Shown here: positions 44,783 to 53,874 of the stretch, piece by piece
Position numbering within the stretch: position 1 is the stretch's first letter
How the letters are laid out: every line of letters begins with the position of its first letter
Assembly: GCA_017510405.1 (NCBI GenBank)
Contig: JAFWNG010000041.1
Location: forward strand, 57,192 to 121,191
Length of the DNA: 64,000 nt
Direction of reading: 5' to 3'
Origin: Solobacterium sp.
GTDB taxonomy: Bacteria > Bacillota_I > Bacilli_A > Erysipelotrichales > Erysipelotrichaceae
Program-made: the position numbers and the translations under genes
The notes under the pieces: generated by a model
What the model was told of the DNA's origin: nothing
Database searches by the model: none
Seen by the model: the letters and a program-made list of their open reading frames with translations, nothing else

Positions 44783-45541
44783 ATGACGAAGATTCCAAAA
44801 TATAAAGAGATATATGAATACTACAAAAAGCGGATCAGAAGCGGAGAACTGGCATCCGGTTCACCGCTTCCGCTGGAGCAGGAGATCATCGAACAGTTCG
44901 GTGCGTCTCACATGACCGTGAATAAAGCGATGACACTGCTTGCATCCCATGGCTATATCCGCAGAGTGCCCGGGTACGGAACATTTGCCTGCGGCGACTT
45001 TAAAACTGCGATCAAGTCTTCTCATCTGCAGTTTCAGGGCATCAGCCAGGTTATCCGCAATACCGGCATGCAGCCGCGCACCGAATTGGTTTCCTATAAG
45101 ATAAAAAAAGGAAGAGATCTTCCAGAGATCGCTCCAGTACTGAAAACCGGGGATGATGAGTATATTCATGAGATCATCCGGCTGAAATATGGTAATGAAC
45201 GGCTGATCTGTGTTACCAAAGCATACCTTTCACAGAAGATCCTTCCTGTTATCGACATCACCAGACTGGAAGGATCGCTGGATGATTATGTCAGGGAAAT
45301 GGGCATACAGAAAACGGACGGCTACAGCAGCGTACAGGCATGTCTTCCGTTTGATGATCTGATCCGGTTCTTCGGCACTGATCACATGGCGCTGATGCAC
45401 CAGAGGATCACCTGGAATATTGAAGGCGTTCCGTTTGAACTGACCGACAATTACTTTGATGGTGAACTGATGACGATTACAAATCCACGCCGAATGGAAA
45501 TCACATCCGCCGGTGAAGGACATAATTCCTCTGATTTCTGA
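44783..45541 (+). CDS. GntR-family regulator with UTRA sensor domain
   Basis: 252 aa. GntR winged helix at ~1-70 (YKEIYEYYKKRIRSGELASGSPLPLEQEI...SHMTVNKAMTLLASHGYIRRVPGYGTF), then a UTRA domain (~95-240) that binds a phosphosugar-like effector. It is divergent from the PTS/deglycase operon, whose repressor it most likely is; effectors may be phosphorylated Amadori products. Confidence 0.9.
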   Translation: MTKIPKYKEIYEYYKKRIRSGELASGSPLPLEQEIIEQFGASHMTVNKAMTLLASHGYIRRVPGYGTFACGDFKTAIKSSHLQFQGISQVIRNTGMQPRTELVSYKIKKGRDLPEIAPVLKTGDDEYIHEIIRLKYGNERLICVTKAYLSQKILPVIDITRLEGSLDDYVREMGIQKTDGYSSVQACLPFDDLIRFFGTDHMALMHQRITWNIEGVPFELTDNYFDGELMTITNPRRMEITSAGEGHNSSDF

Positions 45542-46015
45542 TTCCGCTTATCCGTCTGTCTGCCCGATCAGGCAATCTCCAGTGCTTCCTGCAGTATGTT
45601 CTTCTCTAGAGTATTCCCTCAGCTGGAATACTTTTTTCATCCATCTGCGATGTATATTGGCTCTGTCATGAAACTGCAGCTGCTATCCGTGCATGGCTTT
45701 TCTGAAAGAATTCTGTTTCTCAGTTCCATCAATATGCCTGAAGATATACACCTTAAAACAAGTCATTTATGCGAAAAAAGAAAAAGACCCCATATTGGAG
45801 TCAGTTTTCATAAGTGGAGCTGAGGGGGTCTGGAACAGCATTTTTCTACGTGATATATACTGTTTTATACCTTCTTTAACGGATGAATTCATCTATTTAC
45901 AGCTATATTTTGCCATATACGAGTTATATTTTCCGCAGTCGGTCCCAAAAGTCGGTCCTGTACAAATACTATGCTGTAAAAACCTCCGCCTTTTATAGTG
46001 CATGTTGAGAAGGTC
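45542..46015. other. Gene-free stretch holding repeat copy A
   Basis: No credible gene between the GntR stop and the ATPase stop. The right-hand half is repeat copy A (45782-45960); the first ~240 bp show nothing I can name. Confidence 0.6.
45782..45960 (-). repeat. Cassette-boundary repeat, copy A
   Basis: One of four direct copies. On the minus strand it reads: tandem GTCGGTCC-type boxes (as GGACCGAC), ~100 bp of AT-rich conserved sequence, a 23-bp core CTGTTCCAGACCCCCTCAGCTCC (45816-45838), then a hairpin GACTCC/GGGGTC with TTTTT. It lies just after the ATPase gene's stop. Confidence 0.88.
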
Positions 46016-47452
46016 TTATTTCTGAAACAAATCGTCCAACAGTACCTGGCTCTGTATTAAACCGCTGTATTTTCCCTGTTTTACCCCATATGTCGTTATC
46101 ATTGTTATCTGCAATGATTTTTTTGTCCCGGTCATCCTGCGGAATGTATCCAATTTATTTCTCAAAACACGATCATATTCTTTATCGATTGAATACTCAT
46201 TTATCGAGAATTTCATTTCGCAAAGATTAATCACCCTGTCTCTGCGTTCTATGATCAGATCAATCTGTGCTCCGGAAATACCCAGATCCGGATCGCCCGA
46301 AGAATACCATACAGACTCCTGCGATAGAACACCGGAGATTCCAAGTTTATGTTTGATCTGAGCGATATGATCTTTGCATAGCTGTTCAAAAGTCAGTCCT
46401 GACCATGTCCTGCGTGCAGGATTATCAATTGCATTGCTCCAGAAATGCTCGTCTTTTCCGTAGTTGTTTTTTATATAGCGGAAATAGAAAGCTGTGTAAT
46501 AATCTGCGAGTTGGTACCTGGCTTCCTTTTTCTTGTTTCCATAAAGATTAGACATTCTTACAAATCCCGATGAAACTAGATTTCTTAGCATTTGGGACAG
46601 TATGCCATTTGTTGGAATTCCTGTTTCCTTTATTATTTCGTTTCTTGTCAAACCTGTTTTCTTTTTGCTAAGCGCCTCTACAATCCTTATATAGCTGTCA
46701 CTGTTTGTAAATAAAGTGTTATATAAATGACTGAATTCATCCCATAATTCTCCATGTTTTTTGAAGAACAGATGATCAATATTCTGCGTATATGATAAAT
46801 TACGATTCAGCAGCTTTAGATAATATGGAATCCCGCCCATGATCATATAGCACTCTGCAATCTCATAACGGGACCAAACGATATCTTTGCTATGAAGAAA
46901 ATCCTCTGTTTCTGCCAAGGTAAACGGTTCCAGATAAAGCCTGCAGGACTGCCTGTTAAAAAGGCCGCCTTTATTCTCAGAAATATTATCGATCATCCAT
47001 GCGGTTGCGGATCCGCACACAATAAATACCAGATTGGATTGCGTTGATGCCCAGTCATTCCAGAACCATTCAAATATCGACAGAAAATCCGAGCGGGCGG
47101 TATCAAGCCATGGCATTTCATCAAAAAACACAATCTGCTTCTGATCCGCAGGCAAAGATTCCAGATATTCTCTCAACTGTCGGAAAGCCTCACGCCAATC
47201 AGCAGGCATATCCCATTCTCTTCCGGATTTGCGTATTAATTCTTCGTTGAAGCCTTCAAGCTGAAATCTTCTTGATTTTTTGTATGCACCGGTAATTTTA
47301 AAAGAAAAGTTATTGTCAAAATATTCATTGATGAGGAATGTTTTGCCTACTCTTCTGCGTCCATAAACAATAATCAATTGTGCTGATGACTCACCCATAC
47401 ATCGGTCAATACGTTCAATTTCATCTGTTCTTCCAATAATATTTTCTTTCAT
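46016..47452 (-). CDS. AAA ATPase of the ATPase_2/DUF234 family
   Basis: 478 aa. Residues ~5-230: ATPase with Walker A GRRRVGKTF and Walker B VFFDEMPW, plus the sensor-like VCGSATAW. A winged-helix segment follows (~275-320), then a C-terminal DUF234 domain with a PD-(D/E)XK-like pattern (GAQIDLIIERRDRVINLCEMKFS), possibly a nuclease. This family is multi-copy in gut bacteria and archaea; role unknown. It is flanked by direct repeat copies A and B, and a stump of a second copy lies at 56004-56128. Confidence 0.9.
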   Translation of the reverse strand: MKENIIGRTDEIERIDRCMGESSAQLIIVYGRRRVGKTFLINEYFDNNFSFKITGAYKKSRRFQLEGFNEELIRKSGREWDMPADWREAFRQLREYLESLPADQKQIVFFDEMPWLDTARSDFLSIFEWFWNDWASTQSNLVFIVCGSATAWMIDNISENKGGLFNRQSCRLYLEPFTLAETEDFLHSKDIVWSRYEIAECYMIMGGIPYYLKLLNRNLSYTQNIDHLFFKKHGELWDEFSHLYNTLFTNSDSYIRIVEALSKKKTGLTRNEIIKETGIPTNGILSQMLRNLVSSGFVRMSNLYGNKKKEARYQLADYYTAFYFRYIKNNYGKDEHFWSNAIDNPARRTWSGLTFEQLCKDHIAQIKHKLGISGVLSQESVWYSSGDPDLGISGAQIDLIIERRDRVINLCEMKFSINEYSIDKEYDRVLRNKLDTFRRMTGTKKSLQITMITTYGVKQGKYSGLIQSQVLLDDLFQK

Positions 47453-47562
47453 ATTCGCCTCAACAGTCAGATAATCGTTCCAAATCTATATTGATTTTAT
47501 ACTTTTGGATATGTTATTGCAATATGTTAATCCAAATATCTATTTTCATTGCTGATAAAGAC

Positions 47563-47690
47563 AAAAAGCCACAATACGTGGCTTTTCCTTGGTATGGAGC
47601 TGAGGGGGTCTGGAACAGTGTTCTTCTGAGTGATTTTTACTGTTTTATACCCTCTTTATCGTTTGAAATCATTTATTTACAGCTGTATTC
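47563..47690 (-). repeat. Cassette-boundary repeat, copy B (shortened)
   Basis: Core at 47596-47618 is identical to copy A. Its hairpin is GCCAC/GTGGC with flanking T/A runs. The copy ends after ACAGCTGTATT and lacks the GTCGGTCC boxes. Confidence 0.85.
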
Positions 47691-47697
47691 AGTAATA

Positions 47698-47730
47698 AAG
47701 ACCAGACGTTATGTGACTGGTCTTCTTTTT
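47698..47730. terminator. Hairpin terminator between repeat B and the cupin remnant
   Basis: Stem AAGACCAG/CTGGTCTT with 11-nt loop and TTCTTTTTT on the plus strand, A/T-rich on the other side. It would end the minus-strand hydrolase transcript. Confidence 0.7.
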
Positions 47731-47835
47731 TCGGCGATCTTTAACTGTGAAAAACGACAGGATTACATTTGATTGTACTCTTCGTCATTGACTGGTTCAC
47801 ACCACTCATTAGACATACCCCCCCTATCGGGTATC

Positions 47836-48129
47836 TCAACTGTCAGATGGAGAAACAGCAGTTTTTCCTGGCGCCATGCCAGTGTATACTCCGGTGGGGA
47901 TACTGGTCACTGTTCCGGGAAGGATCCTTTTTGGTTCTTTTCCTTCTTCCTGGTACAAGCTTTTAGCGGCGTGATAGATATGCCAGTTATTCCTGCGCCC
48001 CGGTTCAAACGTCACATTGAATAATGTCACCTGTTTTTCTGACAGGGAATACTGAATCATTCGTTGTCCAGTTGTCTGGCAACATACAGGCTGTTGCCGG
48101 TCGCAGTAAAGTAGAGAATCATGGCTCAT
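47836..48129 (-). pseudogene. Decayed cupin-domain gene
   Basis: 97 codons. The middle reads VTLFNVTFEPGRRNNWHIYHAAKS, then YYQEEGKE-like text and LPGTVTSIPTGV, the order of small single-domain cupins, but the central metal-binding stretch is missing between HAAKS and LYQEEG and the end (WHGA... in relatives) is scrambled. One His ligand remains. Probably a non-functional remnant. Overlaps the next gene by 11 bp. Confidence 0.6.
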
Positions 48130-48358
48130 TCTCCTCTTTACACATTTCTTTTGCCAGCTGATAGCTTAAGAAATCAAGCCGGTCAATATAGGTCTGATAG
48201 TCATGCAGCCGCTGAAGCTTCTTTTTCCGGCACCCGGCAATCAGCTTTTCCATTTTTCGCTGGTCGCCGTCCCGATAGCAGATCATGATGGGCTCTATAT
48301 CCTTTTCTGAGCAATCTGCGTCACGAAGAGTCTGTATGATATCTTTTTCTGAATGCAT
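48119..48358 (-). CDS. Small conserved hypothetical protein
   Basis: 79 aa from the ATG at 48358 (TTGGAGAG upstream; the earlier codon is a TTG within that site). Highly charged and helical (SEKDIIQTLRDADCSEKDIEPI, DYQTYIDRLDFLSYQLAKEM). Lies 17 bp after the alpha/beta hydrolase. No known function. Confidence 0.65.
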   Translation of the reverse strand: MHSEKDIIQTLRDADCSEKDIEPIMICYRDGDQRKMEKLIAGCRKKKLQRLHDYQTYIDRLDFLSYQLAKEMCKEENEP

Positions 48359-48375
48359 AACGCTCTCCAATCTGA

Positions 48376-49329
48376 TTACTTCAGATTTTCCTTAAAAAAT
48401 CTTTCCAGTTTGTCAAAGGGGATACGATCTGTTCTGTCGTAGAGGTCAATATGCTCTGCATCCTCAACTACATACAGTTCCTTCGGCTCTGCGGCTGCTG
48501 CATAGGCGTTCTCGCTGAAGAACTTGCTGTGCGCCTTATCACCCATAACAAAGAGAATAGGTCTGGGAGAGATTTCGGCGATGAAGTCCAGCAGGCGGAA
48601 ATTGGTAAAGGCCATGTTGGACGTGGTCGTAAAGCCGCCTCTCGCATTTGGATGGAAGCCGCGCTCTGTTGCATAGAATGTATTCCACTCATCCGTCACC
48701 GTACCTGTCAAAGGCATCTCACCATCTGCATAAGGCTCTTCTGGGAAGGAAGGGATATACTCCGGTGTGCCATTCTCGAAATCTGCCCAGCGCTGCACAG
48801 AAAGGTGGTTTTTTTCAGCCTCCAGTGCTTCCATATTGCCGCCGATTCTGCCGCGCACATCGGACATATCATACATTGATGCGGTTGCGACGGCTTTGAT
48901 GCGGGTATCCGTCTGGGCTGCGGAAAGTGCAAATCCGCCTGATCCGCAGATGCCGATCACGCCGATCCTCTCTCTGTCAACATAAGGGACTTTTACACCC
49001 AGATAATCAACAGCGGCTGAAAAACTCTCTGTGAACAGCTCCGGACTGGAGATGTTTCTCGGCTCACCGCCGGATTCACCCATAAAGACCTGATCAAAAG
49101 TCAGTACCACAAAGCCGCGCTGTGCCAGCTCGTTTGCGTAGACGCAAGGACCCTGTTCCTTAACGCCACCGTAAGGCGCACCCACGATCAGTGCAGGGTA
49201 TTTCTTTGTTTCATCCAGATCCTTTGCTTTGTAGATATCCGCCGCAATCGCGATACCGTATCGGTTGTTATAACGAACGTGTTCTCTTACCACGTTCTTG
49301 CTCAGTCTGGTGATATAACCGTATGCCAT
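48376..49329 (-). CDS. Alpha/beta hydrolase with probable Cys nucleophile
   Basis: 317 aa. The elbow reads VIGICGSGGFAL, so the nucleophile position appears to be Cys, as in dienelactone-hydrolase-like enzymes; Asp (GDKAHS) and His (DAEHIDLYD) complete a triad. It resembles the YcjY family. AAGGAGG ribosome site. Divergent from a LysR gene 110 bp away that likely controls it. Confidence 0.87.
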   Translation of the reverse strand: MAYGYITRLSKNVVREHVRYNNRYGIAIAADIYKAKDLDETKKYPALIVGAPYGGVKEQGPCVYANELAQRGFVVLTFDQVFMGESGGEPRNISSPELFTESFSAAVDYLGVKVPYVDRERIGVIGICGSGGFALSAAQTDTRIKAVATASMYDMSDVRGRIGGNMEALEAEKNHLSVQRWADFENGTPEYIPSFPEEPYADGEMPLTGTVTDEWNTFYATERGFHPNARGGFTTTSNMAFTNFRLLDFIAEISPRPILFVMGDKAHSKFFSENAYAAAAEPKELYVVEDAEHIDLYDRTDRIPFDKLERFFKENLK

Positions 49330-49439
49330 TTGATTTCCTCCTTATTTGTTTTTCTAAACAAAATATATATGCAATCAAAGGTATATACAAATGCTTATAT
49401 CTAATATTAAAATATAACCAAATCATATAGGAGAACAAA

Positions 49440-50327
49440 ATGGACATCAGAATCATGGAATACTTCCTGGCGGTTGTGCGGGAAGGAACAATTTCGGGTG
49501 CTGCCAATGCTGTGCACGTATCCCAGCCTGCATTATCCAGACAAATGCGGGAACTGGAGGAGGAACTCGGGGTCACTTTATTTGAAAGAGGAAGCCGCAG
49601 GATTGCCCTGACAGAAGAAGGAATGATCCTTCGCAGACGGTGTGAAGAGATCGTCAGGCTTGTGCATCAGACAGAAAGGGAAGTCAGTGAAGTCAGGAAA
49701 AACATATCCGGGGATATTTATTTCGGTGCGGGAGAATCGCATGTTTTTCATTACATTTCCAAAACTGCAGCGTCCATTATTGCTGAATATCCCGGCATCC
49801 GTTTCCATGTTGTCAGCGGCGATACAAAAGACCTTCTGGAAGACCTTGAAAATGGCCTGATCGACCTGGCGCTGATCTTTTCCGATTTTGACCGTTCTTC
49901 TTATCATTCGATCCAGCTTCCCGCAGGCGATTCATACGGAATCCTGATGCGGTCAAATGATCCGTTAGCAGACAGAGTAAGCCTGAATATCGATGAACTC
50001 AGGGGACTGCCGATATTTACATCCAGAACGTCCATGCCGTATATTGATCAGAGTATTTTCAGAGATCTTAATCTCATCGGTACATATAACCTAATTTATA
50101 ACGCCTCTTTACTGGTAGAGGACGGCGCAGGATATGCCCTTTGTTTTGATCACCTGATAGACACGGAAGGAAGCCGGAATCTGTATTTCAGACCTGTAAA
50201 GGGTTCGGCTGCCGTAGAAGGCTCGGTGATCTGGAAGAAATATCAGGTTTTCTCTCCTGTGATCCAGCTGTTCATCGACCGCTTGCGGGAAACCGCTGTA
50301 AATGAAAAGAGCGCGGACAAATTCTGA
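49440..50327 (+). CDS. LysR-family transcriptional regulator
   Basis: 295 aa. N-terminal winged helix (MDIRIMEYFLAVVREGTISGAANAVHVSQPALSRQMRELEEELGVTLFERG), then a type 2 periplasmic-binding-like effector domain. It is divergent from the hydrolase-hypothetical-cupin set, the usual target arrangement. The effector is unknown. Confidence 0.92.
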   Translation: MDIRIMEYFLAVVREGTISGAANAVHVSQPALSRQMRELEEELGVTLFERGSRRIALTEEGMILRRRCEEIVRLVHQTEREVSEVRKNISGDIYFGAGESHVFHYISKTAASIIAEYPGIRFHVVSGDTKDLLEDLENGLIDLALIFSDFDRSSYHSIQLPAGDSYGILMRSNDPLADRVSLNIDELRGLPIFTSRTSMPYIDQSIFRDLNLIGTYNLIYNASLLVEDGAGYALCFDHLIDTEGSRNLYFRPVKGSAAVEGSVIWKKYQVFSPVIQLFIDRLRETAVNEKSADKF

Positions 50328-50386
50328 CCACGCTTTGTTCTTTCATATTCTCAGTGTGCTTAAACCGGCAGGAAATCCTGCACGAA

Positions 50387-51238
50387 TTAACTATGCTTGA
50401 CCGGGACAGCTGTAATGACTTTGCCCTGCGCTGCCGGATCATCCATGATGAGTTCCCGGACTTCCGGCACGATAATTTTTCCGGCTTTCGGATTTTTGAT
50501 ACTTATGACCGGTTCTGTCAGAACAGCTTCGACTTCCGATTTTTCAAAAGCCAGGTCGGTATCGATCATCCGGCAGTTGATCAGACGCAGGCCTTTGCAG
50601 TAACACAGCGGCTGCGTACCGATGATCGTACAGTTCTCAAAAGTGATATTCTCACTGTACCATGCCAGGTACTCCCCTTTGATCACACTGTCTTTGACAT
50701 AGACGTTCTTCGCATGCCAAAACGCATCTTTTGTATCGAAATTGCAGTTTATAAACTGCGAGTCTGTTATGTACTGAAACGAGTATTTGCCCTTCAGCGT
50801 CACATCGTCAAAATGAAGATGATCGGAACGCATCATGAAGTATTCACTGATATTGGAACAGTGCTCCATCGTGATGCCCTGCACCGACCAGCCAAATTCC
50901 TGCGATACGATATCGCAGTTTTTCATATGGACATTTCTGCATTCCCTCAACGCCTTGATCCCGTGCAGTTTTGTGTCTTCGATCGTGATATCTTCGGAAT
51001 ACCATAAGGCTGCCCGGCACAATTCAGTCATCTCACTGTTTCGAATCAAAAGACCTGTATCATGCCAGAAGGGATAGCGCAGGTTAAACAGACAGTCATT
51101 TACCTGTATGTTACTGCATTCCTTCAGTGTACTTTCACCATCGGCAGGACCGTCAAACCGGCAGTAATCCACAATGATATCATGCTTTCCGTAGAATTCA
51201 CGTTCTTTATCAAATGTCTGATTTCTGTATTGTTCCAT
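50387..51238 (-). CDS. DUF3737-family right-handed beta-helix protein
   Basis: 283 aa from the second of two adjacent ATGs (5 nt after AGGAGG). Short pentapeptide-like repeats with buried aromatic and Asn/Cys residues, such as SNIQVNDCLF, ENITFENCTI and GLRLINCRMI, mark a beta-helix. No catalytic site is known for this family. No signal peptide. Lies 29 bp upstream (on the map) of the MFS gene, same strand. Confidence 0.88.
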   Translation of the reverse strand: MEQYRNQTFDKEREFYGKHDIIVDYCRFDGPADGESTLKECSNIQVNDCLFNLRYPFWHDTGLLIRNSEMTELCRAALWYSEDITIEDTKLHGIKALRECRNVHMKNCDIVSQEFGWSVQGITMEHCSNISEYFMMRSDHLHFDDVTLKGKYSFQYITDSQFINCNFDTKDAFWHAKNVYVKDSVIKGEYLAWYSENITFENCTIIGTQPLCYCKGLRLINCRMIDTDLAFEKSEVEAVLTEPVISIKNPKAGKIIVPEVRELIMDDPAAQGKVITAVPVKHS

Positions 51239-51269
51239 CATATCCTCCTATTATTCTTCCACAGAGATA

Positions 51270-52424
51270 TTAATTTTGAACTTCATTAACTTTATTCATT
51301 CTGATCGGCAGAGCTGCCAGTGTTATGATCGCTGAAATGATATATGTGAACATATAACCGATCGATTCGGAAGTACTGCCGAAAAGAGCTGCCCCTACGC
51401 CATTTCCGGTATTCTGAAACAGCATCAATGTACTTCCCGCAACTCCTCTTCTTGAATCAGGAACTGAAGAGAGAACATGGGATTGAACCAATTGAATAAA
51501 CAACGTGATTCCGACACCCACAAGTACAGACGCGATCAGCATGAGCCACAGATCATACGCAAACGCAATCAGTAGATTACCGCATGTCAGGGTAATGATC
51601 CCGGCCGCTGCCAGAACCGGGAAAGGAACCTTTCTTGCCAGTTTTCCCGCAGCGAGCCGCGTAATGATCATCGCAATATTGTTTACGCTCAGAAATAATG
51701 ACATGCCGGCTATATTTCTTTCTATGCCTACCGGAAGTGCAAAGTTGTTTACCGCACTGTTACCTGCATAGACCAGGAAAGCAGCTATACTCGGCATGAT
51801 AACTGACAGTTCCAGAACTGTATGGATCGATACCTTCCTGCTCTCTTTAACAACAGCTGACGGATGATAGTTTTCATGCATAAGAAGTGCATAAATCACA
51901 GATACAGCCGCACTCAGCGCTGTCATCATAAAGAATGCGCCGGAACCTGTGTTTTCGTAAATCCACAGACCTGCAACCGGGGCGAAAACTGCGGGCAGGG
52001 CTCCGGCAATGCCAAAATATCCGATTGCTTCAACCATACGGTCTTTTGGAGATACATCCGCTACAACTGTTGGCGGCACCGGGAAAAAGATACCCTGGGT
52101 CACACCGTTGAGGATACGCAGGATCGTGACAGCAGTCAGGTCATCCGCGAACAATACATAACCTGCTGCGTTAAGCGCGTATAATACAGTTCCGAGCACA
52201 AGCATTTTCTTTCTGCCCCATCTGTCAATCAGGGGTGCCGTCATCAAAGCTGTAATCAGGTATGTTACAGTCATTCCGGTGGTCATCAGACCTGTTATTG
52301 CGTTTGTCCCTCCGATATTCAGCACATGTACGGGAAGCAGATAAATGAGGGAGAAGTTAGTGAATGAAGCAAATATCACACAGATATTCAGCAGGATGAA
52401 GTCACGGTTCCATAGTTTTGTCAT
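51270..52424 (-). CDS. MFS transporter
   Basis: 384 aa from the ATG at 52424 (GAGGT 7 nt upstream); a longer frame to 52532 adds an unlikely N-terminus. Twelve hydrophobic segments. The loop 2-3 signature is PLIDRWGRKKMLVLG. Sits with DUF3737 in a two-gene unit. It probably exports or imports a small organic compound. Confidence 0.88.
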   Translation of the reverse strand: MTKLWNRDFILLNICVIFASFTNFSLIYLLPVHVLNIGGTNAITGLMTTGMTVTYLITALMTAPLIDRWGRKKMLVLGTVLYALNAAGYVLFADDLTAVTILRILNGVTQGIFFPVPPTVVADVSPKDRMVEAIGYFGIAGALPAVFAPVAGLWIYENTGSGAFFMMTALSAAVSVIYALLMHENYHPSAVVKESRKVSIHTVLELSVIMPSIAAFLVYAGNSAVNNFALPVGIERNIAGMSLFLSVNNIAMIITRLAAGKLARKVPFPVLAAAGIITLTCGNLLIAFAYDLWLMLIASVLVGVGITLFIQLVQSHVLSSVPDSRRGVAGSTLMLFQNTGNGVGAALFGSTSESIGYMFTYIISAIITLAALPIRMNKVNEVQN

Positions 52425-52532
52425 TGAATGTACCTCACTCTCATCAGATATGTCAGCCGGAAATATGCAAATCCTAATCAGATGCAGATCTGATATTATT
52501 CCTGCTGCAGTTTCATTGTAAGGATCATTCAA

Positions 52533-52930
52533 TCTATATACAAATACTTATATTATATGCTTTTATATAACTAAAACGGATATTTGGATATATTCAATTA
52601 TTAGCGTGGTTTTCTGTATAAGTGTCTACAAATGGTTTGAAGCATGAAAAAACCGCGTAAAATACGCGGCATTCGAGTGGAGCTGAGGGGGTCTGGAACA
52701 GTGTTTATCTTTGCGATTTATACTGTTTTATACGTTCTTTAACGGATGAAAACAGCTATTTATGAGCAAATTCCGCTGTATGAATGTTTTATTTTTTAGA
52801 GCCGGTCCCAAAAGTCGGTCCCACATAAATACCTTCAGCAATGACATTTTAATTTTTGAAATAGAGACTTTGCCAGTAGAAACAAACCAGATTTCATAGC
52901 CGGCTTAGGAATGGTATTCTCTAGATTTGT
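52533..52930. other. Gene-free stretch holding repeat copy C
   Basis: Between the MFS and the immunity-like gene. Repeat C occupies 52646-52822; the rest shows no gene. Confidence 0.6.
52646..52822 (-). repeat. Cassette-boundary repeat, copy C
   Basis: Core 52679-52701 is identical to copies A and B. Hairpin CCGCG/CGCGG with T run, and GGTCCC-AAAA-GTCGGTCCC boxes at the far end. It starts the XRE/DUF4417/toxin cassette. Confidence 0.88.
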
Positions 52931-53482
52931 CTACTGAATAATTATTTCTTTCCTTATGCATTCAGTTCTGAGGGACTTATCCCAATCATCTCCAAAATTC
53001 TCAGTAGATGAAAAACAACCCGTAAGATTATAGCCACGATGTACGATAATTTCTTCGGAAAACCATATGTCTTTTTCAAAAGCAATCTGCCGATCGCCAA
53101 GATCAAACACAATTCCTCTTGTGAGCAAAACATCATATGTTTGTTCACCATTTTCGAACACCTTCTGATTCTCTTGAATCAGACTAATTCCAATAATGGT
53201 TTCATTAACAGGAGTATTAATAAATGATTTCTTTTCGACAACCGGCAATTTCTCATCAGATACTGTCCAGACAGCTACATCCTCAGGAGATCCAAAATAA
53301 TCTTTTTCTTCAGTAAAACTATAGATGTAATAAGATTTGCCAGCAATAATCAATTCAATCACCTGAGTTGATGATTGAGTATAATTGAACTCATCGTGCA
53401 GAAAAGAAGAAAACTCTTTTCCTATCATGGAATGCAGCAAAGACACTTCGCTTTCATTTAATCTAATATCTATTTGTTTCAT
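52931..53482 (-). CDS. Hypothetical protein, possible immunity protein
   Basis: 183 aa, acidic and beta-rich, no recognised family. AAAGGAG ribosome site; its ATG overlaps the stop of the toxin-like gene as ATGA. An acidic gene tightly following a toxin domain is the usual place for an immunity protein, so this is the best guess. Confidence 0.6.
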   Translation of the reverse strand: MKQIDIRLNESEVSLLHSMIGKEFSSFLHDEFNYTQSSTQVIELIIAGKSYYIYSFTEEKDYFGSPEDVAVWTVSDEKLPVVEKKSFINTPVNETIIGISLIQENQKVFENGEQTYDVLLTRGIVFDLGDRQIAFEKDIWFSEEIIVHRGYNLTGCFSSTENFGDDWDKSLRTECIRKEIIIQ

Positions 53483-53874
53483 AACTCTCCTTTTACAAAA
53501 TGTATTTTTTGGGTTTTGAGTCCACCGGAATCAGTACTTTTCTTGATGTTGATATCTACTGCAGGAGAACCATCGGAATAGGATACTTCACGCCAGGTAA
53601 CGACAGTGCCATCAGCCATTTTTGTTGTGGCGCCTTTCTTGTTACCACTTTTATCAAGAATATCGCTTTCTTTCCCGCCATGAGCAAGTCGATCGTAAAA
53701 ATCTTTTGCAGTTGAAGCTGGATCAGAAGACTCAATATGTCTTACGTGGTTGTCACTTGTATTTCCCGGCGTCCCGAAAAATCCATTTTTCACCGGATAA
53801 TCCTTACTGAGATCCGAAACATTCTCGCTGATAGAATGATGGTGCCCTGTGTCCCCCTTATAACCCAGTCCCAT
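53479..53874 (-). CDS. Polymorphic-toxin-like C-terminal domain as a stand-alone gene
   Basis: 131 aa from the ATG at 53874 (the longer frame lies inside the DUF4417 gene). The second half (ADGTVVTWREVSYSDGSPAVDIN, then GGLKTQKIHFVKG) looks like the conserved C-terminal cap of Firmicute YD-repeat or MuF-type toxins, with many Lys/His/Asp. There is no export domain, so it may be a cassette or a toxin-tip fragment. Nuclease activity is suspected but not shown. Confidence 0.6.
   Translation of the reverse strand: MGLGYKGDTGHHHSISENVSDLSKDYPVKNGFFGTPGNTSDNHVRHIESSDPASTAKDFYDRLAHGGKESDILDKSGNKKGATTKMADGTVVTWREVSYSDGSPAVDINIKKSTDSGGLKTQKIHFVKGEL

Larger units (their letters stand above)
47453..47835. 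other. Gene-free stretch holding repeat copy B and a terminator
   Basis: Between the ATPase start and the cupin remnant. Holds repeat B (47563-47690) and a hairpin terminator (47698-47730). No gene is seen. Confidence 0.6.

Noticed and set aside
45816..45838. The repeat core as a complete tRNA gene
   Set aside because: Only the T-loop/acceptor-like 3' part is present; the paired 5' strand, anticodon and D arms are absent in all four copies.
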